Notes under the pieces: generated by a model
The model's database searches: none
Told to the model about the DNA's origin: nothing
Seen by the model: only the letters and a program-made list of their open reading frames with translations
Shown: in pieces, positions 23,365-30,364 of the stretch
Layout: the number at the start of each line of letters is the position of its first letter
Numbering within the stretch: the stretch's first letter is position 1
Assembly (NCBI RefSeq): GCF_022712095.1
Contig: NZ_JALAHD010000234.1
Location: 1-32,901, forward strand
Direction of reading: 5' to 3'
From: Chryseobacterium sp.
Lineage (GTDB): Bacteria; Bacteroidota; Bacteroidia; Flavobacteriales; Weeksellaceae
DNA length: 32,901 nucleotides
Program-made: the position numbers and the translations under genes

Positions 23365-23433
23365 GAAAAACCTTGACAAACCCAATTAATTGGTTACAAG
23401 ATTATCTAACGGACAGGTTTGTCTCGGTTTTTC
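23365..23433. repeat. 18-bp inverted repeat between macB ATPase and permease genes
   Basis: GAAAAACCTTGACAAACC (23365-23382) and GGTTTGTCTCGGTTTTTC (23416-23433) are inverted repeats with 16 of 18 positions paired. The 33-bp loop begins with part of a perfect 12-bp palindrome, CCAATTAATTGG (23382-23393). There is no T run in the transcribed direction, so it is not a normal terminator. It may be an mRNA processing or attenuation structure, or a small repetitive element. Confidence 0.65.
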
Positions 23434-23454
23434 TATCATGAAAAGAATATAATG

Positions 23455-24192
23455 TTATTCTGCTTTGGGCAATTTTGCCAATTCTTCAGGGGCATATAAT
23501 CGGTCGTTGACCATCCTGTCTTCTGTAATTTTACCATCACGTAATATCACTGTTCTCTTACTGAACCTGGCGATATCATCTTCATGGGTTACAAATCCGA
23601 TTGTGATTCCCTGATCATTCAGCTCCTGAAATAAATTCATCACTTCATATGAGGTCCGGGTATCTAAGTTTCCCGTAGCTTCATCGGCTAATAAAATAAT
23701 AGGATGATTAACTAATGACCTTGCAATGGCCACCCTTTGTTGCTGTCCCCCGGAAAGCTGGCTAGGAATATGGTCCATTCTGCTTTCCAATCCTACTTGT
23801 TTTAAAGCTTTTACAGCTCGCTCTCTTCTTTCCTCTGCTGATACTTTAGGATTATATAGAAGAGGGAGTTCTACATTTTCTAAAGCACTTGTCCTAGCCA
23901 GTAAATTATAAGACTGAAATATAAATCCTATTTTGGTATTCCTTATTTCCGCCAGTTGATTTTTAGTAAGATCCTTAACCGAAACTCCGTCTAATTCATA
24001 AGTTCCGGAAGAAGGCTTATCAAGACATCCTAAGATATTAAGGAATGTTGATTTTCCGGATCCACTGGTTCCCATGATGGTCACAAACTCTCCTTCGTTG
24101 ATGGTAAGGTCGATCCCTTTTAGAGCATGTACTACTTCATCTCCCATGCTGAAATCACGTTTGAGATCTTCTATTTTAATAATGGGCTTCAT
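23455..24192 (-). CDS. MacB-type ABC transporter ATPase
   Basis: This 245-residue nucleotide-binding protein of the MacB/LolD type has Walker A GTSGSGKST (41-49), a Q-loop in FIFQSYNLL (90-98), ABC signature LSGGQQQRVAIARSL (146-160), Walker B IILLADEATGNLDT (165-178) with catalytic Glu171, and an H-loop in GFVTHEDD near residue 208. It powers the MacB permease encoded 110 bp downstream. Both sit between the MacA adaptor gene (38 bp upstream) and the kinase gene. Confidence 0.94.
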   Translation of the reverse strand: MKPIIKIEDLKRDFSMGDEVVHALKGIDLTINEGEFVTIMGTSGSGKSTFLNILGCLDKPSSGTYELDGVSVKDLTKNQLAEIRNTKIGFIFQSYNLLARTSALENVELPLLYNPKVSAEERRERAVKALKQVGLESRMDHIPSQLSGGQQQRVAIARSLVNHPIILLADEATGNLDTRTSYEVMNLFQELNDQGITIGFVTHEDDIARFSKRTVILRDGKITEDRMVNDRLYAPEELAKLPKAE

Positions 24193-24230
24193 ATCTTTTT
24201 AGATTTCAGGTTAAACATTCGGTCAATTTT

Positions 24231-25499
24231 TTAATTTCCCGGAGGCGGAGCAGAGCCTGACGGTTTACTATTTGTTTTTTTATTGCTTCCCGGACGTTTC
24301 GGCATAAACGGACTTTCTCCACTTTGTGAATCACTTTTGGCTACCTGCTGCTCTACTGCATCCATGGAGGTGATGATAAGGTCTGTATTGGCAAGACCCT
24401 TAACAACCTGTACGTTTACTCCATCATTGCTTCCGATTGTAATCAGTTTCTGTGAGATCGTATTGTTACTGTTTTTAATCCAGATATATTTTTCTTTATT
24501 TTTCCCGACCTTAGTTTCAGGAACTGCTGTCTGAATATTATTTTGATTATAATATTGCTGTATCGTTTCTGTTTCAGGGTTAAAGCTTAAAGCTGATGCC
24601 GGAATTGTATTAATATTTTTTAATTCCTGGGTGTAGATTGTTATGGTTGCGGTAAGTCCAGGTTTTAATTTCTGTTCGGGATTATCAGCATCTACAATTA
24701 CCGTATAAGTAACCACATTCGATTCCGTAGTTGCAGCAAGTCTTACCTGTCTAACTTTTCCACTGAATTCTTCCTGAGGATATGCATCTACTGTAAAGCT
24801 TACTCTTTGTCCTACTTCTACGCCACCTATATCGGCTTCATCTACATTGGCTTCTACCTGCATTTTTGTAATGTCTTTAGCAATGGTGAATAAAGTAGGT
24901 GTTGTCATACTTGCTGCTACCGTTTGTCCTTCTTCCACTTCCTTACTGAGGATAATTCCATCAATAGGAGCATAAATGTTGGCATATCCGAGATTGGTTT
25001 TTGCCTGAGCCAAAGCTGTTTTTCTCTGGCTTAATGTCTGTTGTGCATTTTTTACCTGATAGGCTGCCTGTTCATAATCTGCTTTGCTGATTACTCCGGC
25101 TTTATACATATTGCTTTGTCGGGTATAGTTTTGTTGGTAGTAGTTAAGCTCATTAGCGGCGGCACTGTATTGTGACGATGCATTATTTACAGATTCCTGC
25201 AGGTTTGTTTTATCAAGCTCTGCAAGTAATTGCCCTTTGCTTACCTGGGAATTATAGTCTACATATATCTTGTTAACAAGTCCTGAAACCTGGGTACCTA
25301 CATCAATCTGGTCTACAGGTTCCACCGTTCCCGTTGCAGTGACAGAAGTTGTAACATCAGAAGTTGACATTTTTGTAGTCTGTATCTGCACCGAAGCTTC
25401 TTTCTCTTTTCCGAAAAACTGATAACCAAAGAAGATGGCAATCACGGCAATCAGTGCAATAATGGAGTTTTTAAAATACTTTTTATATGTTGGATTCAT
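24231..25499 (-). CDS. MacA-like periplasmic adaptor (membrane fusion protein)
   Basis: The protein has 422 residues. It has an N-terminal membrane anchor (NSIIALIAVIAIFFGYQFFG, about 11-30), then a biotinyl-lipoyl domain split around a coiled-coil hairpin. The first half is VTATGTVEPVDQIDVGTQVSGLV and the hairpin lies at about 105-165. The second half is LGYANIYAPIDGIILSKEVEEGQTV. Beta-barrel and membrane-proximal domains follow. The last 30 residues are Pro/Gly/Ser/Lys-rich (MPKRPGSNKKTNSKPSGSAPPPGN) and presumably disordered. It bridges the inner-membrane MacB and the outer-membrane TolC-like channel. The gene starts 10 bp after the tolC-like stop. Confidence 0.93.
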   Translation of the reverse strand: MNPTYKKYFKNSIIALIAVIAIFFGYQFFGKEKEASVQIQTTKMSTSDVTTSVTATGTVEPVDQIDVGTQVSGLVNKIYVDYNSQVSKGQLLAELDKTNLQESVNNASSQYSAAANELNYYQQNYTRQSNMYKAGVISKADYEQAAYQVKNAQQTLSQRKTALAQAKTNLGYANIYAPIDGIILSKEVEEGQTVAASMTTPTLFTIAKDITKMQVEANVDEADIGGVEVGQRVSFTVDAYPQEEFSGKVRQVRLAATTESNVVTYTVIVDADNPEQKLKPGLTATITIYTQELKNINTIPASALSFNPETETIQQYYNQNNIQTAVPETKVGKNKEKYIWIKNSNNTISQKLITIGSNDGVNVQVVKGLANTDLIITSMDAVEQQVAKSDSQSGESPFMPKRPGSNKKTNSKPSGSAPPPGN

Positions 25500-25509
25500 A
25501 ATAATAGAT

Positions 25510-26814
25510 TTAATTGGAGGTTAAAGTTTTTCCCTGATAAAAGTTTAAAAGCTGATTATATAGTACAGCCATATATTTGGATTGGAGATAAGTTTGCTCA
25601 TTGCTTAAATAAGTGTTTCTGCTTACAGCCAGCTCAGTAGTGGTTAAACCTCCAAACTCAAATTTTTTATTGGCTAATTCATACGCCAGTTTAGCATTGT
25701 CACGTGCTACCTTTGAAGCTTCCTGCTGGGCCTGGTTGGCGATTGCATTCTGCCATGCAGTTTCTATACTGGAATAAAGTGTTTTTTCAGCACTTGTCTT
25801 ATCAAGTTTATTCTGTTCAATATCGATCTGTGCTAGTTTTACATTCGTATCATTCTGTTTTTTAGAAAAAATAGGAATAGTGACAGATAGTCCCACAGAC
25901 TTATTGAAGTTACTTTTCATCTGCTCCCAGAATCCAAAATCTCTGGTGCTGCTATATCCGGTATTCAGTCCGGCATTCAATGATACAGAAGGAAGGTATC
26001 CTGCTTTTGCAATCTCAAGGTCTTTATTCAGAATCGTATTCTGCATATCGTAGAGTTTCACATCAGGTAAACTTTCTGCTGCAGCTGCATATACTTCCTG
26101 TTTGTCAGGGATAATATCCAAGGCATCATTTAATGTTATCTTTTCAATCTGAAAATTTACAGCAGGATCCAGCTCCAATAATTGTTTTAATTTTAAAACC
26201 TGCTGATTATATAAATTTTGGCTATTAACGACATTGTATTGATTTTGTGCATGCTGTGTTTCTACATCGGCAAGCTCCAATTTTGCAATAGCACCATTTT
26301 TGTATTTAATTTGGGTAAGCTTTAGTTCTTCAGTAGAAGAATTTACAGTGAATTCCGCAATTTTGATTCCTTCGTAATAATAAAGAGCCTGAAGATAGGA
26401 TTCCAGAACACTTAGCACAATACTGTTCTCAGCTTGTTTCTGGTATAAAGAAGACTGGTCTACAAGCATCTTGTTTTTTTCAATCTGAAGATTCAATTTA
26501 TTCCCTTGATATAAAACAACACTACTCGATACTCCATAACTGTTTGAGAATATGGTTTCATTCACAAAGTCACTGGTAATAGGGTCAATACTGGACCCGT
26601 TGGTAAGTCCTAAAGAAGCTGAGGTAGATAAGCTTGGAAGTTTGTTGTTCTTTTGCTGCTGATAATTCAGTTCCGCGCTGTTCTTGTCTAAAACTGTCTT
26701 TTTAACGGTAATGTTATTAGTTACGGCATAATCAAGGCAATCCTGTAACGTCCATACTTTTTGAGCCTGTGTCATAGTTCCCCAAAAAAACGCTATTAAA
26801 ATTAATTTTTTCAT
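25510..26814 (-). CDS. TolC-family outer-membrane efflux protein
   Basis: The protein has 434 residues. A Sec signal peptide (MKKLILIAFFWGTMTQAQ) precedes KVWTLQDCLDYAVTNN, the typical start of an OEP domain. Two OEP repeats follow, rich in long amphipathic helices (NSIVLSVLESYLQALYYYEGIKIAEFTV; AQIDIEQNKLDKTSAEKTLYSSIETAWQNAIANQAQQEA) and barrel strands (LSTSASLGLTNG, VSLNAGLNTGYS). It forms the trimeric exit duct for the MacA/MacB exporter and is the first gene of the operon. A candidate promoter and paired LytTR-type repeats lie upstream. Confidence 0.93.
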   Translation of the reverse strand: MKKLILIAFFWGTMTQAQKVWTLQDCLDYAVTNNITVKKTVLDKNSAELNYQQQKNNKLPSLSTSASLGLTNGSSIDPITSDFVNETIFSNSYGVSSSVVLYQGNKLNLQIEKNKMLVDQSSLYQKQAENSIVLSVLESYLQALYYYEGIKIAEFTVNSSTEELKLTQIKYKNGAIAKLELADVETQHAQNQYNVVNSQNLYNQQVLKLKQLLELDPAVNFQIEKITLNDALDIIPDKQEVYAAAAESLPDVKLYDMQNTILNKDLEIAKAGYLPSVSLNAGLNTGYSSTRDFGFWEQMKSNFNKSVGLSVTIPIFSKKQNDTNVKLAQIDIEQNKLDKTSAEKTLYSSIETAWQNAIANQAQQEASKVARDNAKLAYELANKKFEFGGLTTTELAVSRNTYLSNEQTYLQSKYMAVLYNQLLNFYQGKTLTSN

Positions 26815-26837
26815 ATACCTTGTTCTTATTTACAGGA

Positions 26838-26868
26838 CAAAGTTGGGATAACCTCCAGTTAAATTCAA
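26838..26868 (-). promoter_or_regulatory. Candidate promoter of the efflux operon
   Basis: On the minus strand, TTG (complement of 26866-26868) is followed after 20 bp by CAACTTTG (complement of 26838-26845), one mismatch from TAnnTTTG. The element lies 23 bp before the tolC-like ATG. The imperfect -7 fits an activator-dependent promoter. Confidence 0.45.
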
Positions 26869-26895
26869 TTCTAATAGACATTGGATATAATTCTC

Positions 26896-26927
26896 TCGAC
26901 GAACATCTGTTTTTTTTCGATGAACAT
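26896..26927 (-). promoter_or_regulatory. Paired 21-bp-spaced repeats, candidate LytTR operator
   Basis: TCGACGAACAT (26896-26906) and TCGATGAACAT (26917-26927) differ at one position and start exactly 21 bp apart. On the minus strand they read ATGTTCRTCGA. The AATGTTCAT within the upstream copy agrees at 8 of 9 positions with the general LytTR half-site pattern [TA][AC][CA]GTTN[AG][TG]. The pair lies about 28 bp upstream of the candidate -33 of the efflux operon, whose last gene encodes a LytTR regulator. Confidence 0.6.
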
Positions 26928-26942
26928 TTTTTAAGGTACGTT

Positions 26943-27000
26943 AATTAAGCATTAAACTTATGAAATGCATAGAGTTTAGCACTGTTTTTGATGCTTAATT
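26943..27000. repeat. Nested inverted repeats upstream of the SDR gene
   Basis: AATTAAGCAT (26943-26952) and ATGCTTAATT (26991-27000) are perfect inverted repeats. Inside them, TAAACT (26953-26958) faces AGTTTA (26973-26978). They lie between the divergent efflux operon and the SDR gene, 32 bp before the SDR ATG, and may be an operator. Confidence 0.4.
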
Positions 27001-27032
27001 TAACATAATAATAATTTTAAAGATCATAGTTT

Positions 27033-27782
27033 ATGGGAATTTTAAACAACAAAGTTGCCTTGGTAACAGGTGCCGGTTCAGGAATTGGATTGGCCATTGC
27101 AGAAACTTATGCTAAAGAAGGTGCGAAAGTTATCGTATCAGATATTAATGAAGAACATGGTAAACAGACCGTAGAAAAAATTAAATCAGCAGGAGGTGAG
27201 GCTTCATTCGTGAAGGCGGATACTTCCAATGCAGCAGAGGTGGAAGCATTAGTTAAGGCAACCGTTGAAATATATGGAAGACTGGATATTGCATGTAACA
27301 ATGCAGGAATTGGTGGAGAAACAGCTTTAACAGGTGATTATGGGCTGGATAGCTGGAGAAAAGTTTTAAGCATCAATTTAGACGGAGTATTTTATGGATG
27401 TAAGTATGAATTGAGCCAGATGGAGAAAAACGGTGGAGGAGTTATTGTGAATATAGCTTCTATCCATGGTACTGTGGCAGCACCTCTTTCCTCTGCTTAT
27501 ACTGCAGCCAAACATGCCGTTGTAGGCTTAACCAAAAATATTGGAGCAGAATACGGACAAAAAAATATACGCTGTAACTCCGTAGGACCTGGTTATATTT
27601 CAACTCCACTTCTTGAGAATATGGATAGTAATGCAAAAGCCGCTTTAGTGGGTAAACACCCGATCGGCAGATTGGGAACTGCTCAGGAAGTTGCAGAACT
27701 GGTATTATTTTTAAGCTCTGAAAAATCTTCATTCATGACAGGTGGCTATTACCTTATAGATGGAGGATATACGGCAGTATAA
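27033..27782 (+). CDS. Short-chain dehydrogenase/reductase, NAD-type
   Basis: The protein has 249 residues, the normal length for a classical SDR. The Rossmann motif is TGAGSGIG (12-19), with Asp37 after beta-2 (IVSDINEEHG), which favours NAD over NADP. NNAG lies at 89-92, structural Asn114, and the catalytic triad is Ser143, Tyr156 and Lys160 (SIHG...SSAYTAAKHAV). The C-terminal FMTGGYYLIDGGYTAV is typical of glucose-1-dehydrogenase- and 2,5-dichloro-2,5-cyclohexadiene-1,4-diol-dehydrogenase-like annotations. The substrate cannot be deduced. It is divergent from the efflux operon, monocistronic and followed by a strong terminator. Confidence 0.9.
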   Translation: MGILNNKVALVTGAGSGIGLAIAETYAKEGAKVIVSDINEEHGKQTVEKIKSAGGEASFVKADTSNAAEVEALVKATVEIYGRLDIACNNAGIGGETALTGDYGLDSWRKVLSINLDGVFYGCKYELSQMEKNGGGVIVNIASIHGTVAAPLSSAYTAAKHAVVGLTKNIGAEYGQKNIRCNSVGPGYISTPLLENMDSNAKAALVGKHPIGRLGTAQEVAELVLFLSSEKSSFMTGGYYLIDGGYTAV

Positions 27783-27808
27783 CAAGTTTTTTAACTTGAT
27801 TTCAATAG

Positions 27809-27838
27809 AAGGCACTTATGAAAATGAGTGCTTTTTTT
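27809..27838 (+). terminator. Terminator after the SDR gene
   Basis: AAGGCACTTAT (27809-27819) pairs with ATGAGTGCTTT (27824-27834) through two G-T wobbles around a GAAA tetraloop. T residues continue to 27838. Confidence 0.8.
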
Positions 27839-27874
27839 ATGATGTATGATAATAGGTTTTCATTTTGTTTTTTC

Positions 27875-27882
27875 TAAATTTG
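27875..27882 (+). promoter_or_regulatory. -7 promoter element TAAATTTG of thyA
   Basis: This is an exact TAnnTTTG match 22 bp before the thyA ATG at 27905. No convincing -33 element was seen. Confidence 0.55.
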
Positions 27883-27904
27883 GAACATAAAATGAGTTTT
27901 TGAA

Positions 27905-28699
27905 ATGCAGAACTATTTGGAACTTTTACAGCATATATTAGATAACGGAACAGATAAAACGGACAGAACGGGAACCGGAACAAGAAGTGTTTTCGGATAT
28001 CAACTGCGGTATGACCTGTCAAAAGGTTTCCCTCTGGTAACCACTAAAAAAGTTCATTTAAAATCTATTATTTATGAACTGCTTTGGTTCTTAAAAGGAG
28101 ATACGAATATCAAATATCTGAATGATCATGGTGTAAGTATCTGGGACGAATGGGCGGATGAAAATGGAGATTTGGGCCCCGTTTACGGAGCTCAGTGGAG
28201 AAGTTGGAAAGGAGCGGACAATAAAGTGGTAGATCAGATATCGGAAGTGATAGATCAGATCAAAAAGAATCCTGATTCCAGACGGCTGATCGTTTCTGCA
28301 TGGAATGTAGCGGAAATTCCTAATATGGCTTTAGCACCTTGTCATGCTCTGTTTCAGTTTTATGTAGCTGGTGGTAAATTATCTTTACAGCTCTATCAGC
28401 GTAGTGCTGACGTATTTCTTGGAGTTCCTTTTAATATTGCCAGTTACGCTCTGCTGCTGATGATGGTAGCGCAGGTTTGTGATCTTGAAGTAGGGGATTA
28501 TGTACATAGCTTTGGAGATGTTCATATTTATAATAATCATTTTGAACAGGTGAATAAACAGCTTTCAAGAGATCCGAAACCTTTGCCTACCATGAAATTA
28601 AATCCGGAGATTAAGGATATCTTCGATTTCAATTTTGAAGACTTTGTATTAGAAAATTATGATCCGCATCCTGGTATAAAAGCTCCGGTTGCTGTCTAA
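27905..28699 (+). CDS. thyA: Thymidylate synthase
   Basis: The protein has 264 residues, the same length as E. coli ThyA. It methylates dUMP to dTMP using 5,10-methylene-tetrahydrofolate, in the cytoplasm. Visible signatures are [12 protein letters not shown] (20-31) with the phosphate-binding Arg21, [18 protein letters not shown] (51-68), [20 protein letters not shown] (80-99), [13 protein letters not shown] with nucleophile Cys146, [24 protein letters not shown] and the terminal [11 protein letters not shown]. It stands alone between two terminators. No dihydrofolate reductase gene follows within the window. Confidence 0.98.
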   Translation: MQNYLELLQHILDNGTDKTDRTGTGTRSVFGYQLRYDLSKGFPLVTTKKVHLKSIIYELLWFLKGDTNIKYLNDHGVSIWDEWADENGDLGPVYGAQWRSWKGADNKVVDQISEVIDQIKKNPDSRRLIVSAWNVAEIPNMALAPCHALFQFYVAGGKLSLQLYQRSADVFLGVPFNIASYALLLMMVAQVCDLEVGDYVHSFGDVHIYNNHFEQVNKQLSRDPKPLPTMKLNPEIKDIFDFNFEDFVLENYDPHPGIKAPVAV

Positions 28700-28712
28700 A
28701 CAAAATAAGAAT

Positions 28713-28742
28713 AAAAAGTGAGGCTCAATGCTTCACTTTTTT
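28713..28742 (+). terminator. Terminator after thyA
   Basis: AAAAAGTGAGGC (28713-28724) pairs with GCTTCACTTTTT (28730-28741) over a 5-nt loop with one G-T pair. The right arm ends in six T residues. Confidence 0.85.
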
Positions 28743-28787
28743 GTAACATTTACAGTATTTTATCAACTTATAGATTAAAATCTGTTT

Positions 28788-30107
28788 ATGGTTAGGAAGT
28801 TTTATTTATTAGCTGCATTAACTGTTTCATCAGCAGCTTTTTCTCAAAACGGGATAAGGGAAAAATTAGGTAGTTACTTAGATTCCTTATTTGTACATCA
28901 TAAAGTGATGGGAAGTTTTGCTTTTGCGGATAATAATCAACCTTCTTTTCTTAAAGTAACAGGCTTTTCTGATGTGGAAAAACAGCAGAAGGCCAATATG
29001 AATACACAGTATCGTATTGGTTCTATTTCCAAAACTTTTACCGCGGTGCTCATGATGAAAGCTGTTGAAGAAAATAAAATATCTCTTGACAAAAAGCTTT
29101 CCGGATTTTATCCTGAAATTCCCAATGCCGAAAAAATTACAATCGAGAATCTGCTGCAGCACAGAACGGGGATTCACAATTTAACCAATGAAGCCGAATA
29201 TTGGCAGTATCATACCCAGCCTCAGACAGAGGATAATTTAATTTCCATTATTAAAAAATATAAAAGTGATTTTGAGCCCGGTTCAAAATATGAATACAGC
29301 AATTCCAATTATATTTTATTAGGTTTTATCCTTGAGAAAATTTACAAAAAATCTTATGCAGAGCTAATTAAGGATAAAATTTCAAAACCATTAAAATTAA
29401 CATTAACAGAAGTAGGAGGAAAAATAGATCCATCGAAGAACCAGGCTCAATCCTATAAGTTTACCAATGGGAAATATGAAGTTTCTTCAGAAACTGATAT
29501 GAGTATTCCTATTGGGGCCGGAAATATTATTTCCACACCTACAGAACTTTTACAGTTTATTCTCGGTCTGGAACAAGGGAAGCTTATTAAAAAAGAAAGC
29601 CTGAACAAAATGAAATCATTTACTGATAATTATGGCTATGGATTGGTAAAAGTTCCTTTTGATAAGTATTGGGGGTTCGGTCATACAGGTGGAATAGACA
29701 ATTTCAGATCAGTACTGTTTTATTTTCCTGAATTAAAAACAGCCATAAACTTTACCACTAACCAAGCGGATATGGATCCGAATGAAATATCGATTAAAAT
29801 GCTGGAAACAGCTACAGGGAGAGGGTTCGAAATGCCTTCTTTTAAATCTATTGAAATTCCGGAAGCTGAACTTCAAAAATTTACAGGAATATATTCTTCA
29901 CAGGATATCCCTTTAAAAATTAATATCTATATCAAGGATAAAAAACTGATGGCCCAGGCAACGGGTCAGGGTGAATTTCCTTTGGAGGCAATTTCTGATA
30001 CCAGCTTTAAGTTTGACGCAGCAGGAATAGTCATTGATTTTTATCCGGTGAAAAAACAGTTTGTAATTATTCAGGGTGGAACAAAAAATACTTTCACTAA
30101 AGAATAG
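28788..30107 (+). CDS. Serine hydrolase of the class C beta-lactamase/PBP4* fold
   Basis: The protein has 439 residues with a Sec signal peptide (MVRKFYLLAALTVSSAAFSQ). The three active-site motifs of the beta-lactamase (PF00144) family are present: SISK with nucleophile Ser79 and Lys82, YSN with Tyr170 and Asn172, and HTG at 299-301 in GFGHTGGIDNF. A C-terminal beta domain at about 350-439 (FTGIYSSQDIPLKINIYIKDKKLMAQATGQGEFPLEAISDTSFKF) is the usual lipocalin-like extension. Members are D-amino-acid peptidases, esterases or beta-lactamases. The extension argues against a dedicated AmpC and for a peptidase or esterase. It is followed after 3 bp by a small gene and then by an M1 aminopeptidase, so the unit may serve peptide processing. 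Confidence 0.9.
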   Translation: MVRKFYLLAALTVSSAAFSQNGIREKLGSYLDSLFVHHKVMGSFAFADNNQPSFLKVTGFSDVEKQQKANMNTQYRIGSISKTFTAVLMMKAVEENKISLDKKLSGFYPEIPNAEKITIENLLQHRTGIHNLTNEAEYWQYHTQPQTEDNLISIIKKYKSDFEPGSKYEYSNSNYILLGFILEKIYKKSYAELIKDKISKPLKLTLTEVGGKIDPSKNQAQSYKFTNGKYEVSSETDMSIPIGAGNIISTPTELLQFILGLEQGKLIKKESLNKMKSFTDNYGYGLVKVPFDKYWGFGHTGGIDNFRSVLFYFPELKTAINFTTNQADMDPNEISIKMLETATGRGFEMPSFKSIEIPEAELQKFTGIYSSQDIPLKINIYIKDKKLMAQATGQGEFPLEAISDTSFKFDAAGIVIDFYPVKKQFVIIQGGTKNTFTKE

Positions 30108-30110
30108 AAT

Positions 30111-30341
30111 ATGAAATATTTAAAAGTAATTACCGAAAAAAATGCAGATGTAGAAGCATTGAAAAATGCTATTCTTCAACTGAAGGGAGTAGATTCAATA
30201 GAGATTGTTGATGAAGAAAACCCTGAAAGTGAGCTGAAAAAAGCCTTTGCGAAAACGAAAGAACAACTTAAAAAAGGGGATTATGAAACCCTGGTTAATG
30301 ATATTTTTGATATATTGACAAAAAATAATTCTAAAAAATAA
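30111..30341 (+). CDS. Small protein of unknown function
   Basis: The protein has 76 residues, with ATG 3 bp after the stop of the serine hydrolase gene. The N-terminal half (MKYLKVITEKNADVEALKNAILQLKGVDSIEIVDE) alternates strand and helix and looks like half of a ferredoxin-like fold. The C-terminal half (ELKKAFAKTKEQLKKGDYETLVNDIFDIL) is helical, with a charged face. It has no signal peptide or cysteine. I do not recognise it with confidence. It resembles short antitoxin-like Bacteroidota proteins, but no toxin gene is adjacent. The M1 aminopeptidase gene follows 23 bp downstream. Confidence 0.65.
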   Translation: MKYLKVITEKNADVEALKNAILQLKGVDSIEIVDEENPESELKKAFAKTKEQLKKGDYETLVNDIFDILTKNNSKK

Positions 30342-30364
30342 ATTGAAATAAATAATATTTAAAG

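Noticed and set aside
30111..30341. Antitoxin of a toxin-antitoxin pair
   Set aside because: Both neighbours are large enzymes with clear functions and no toxin-like gene is adjacent.
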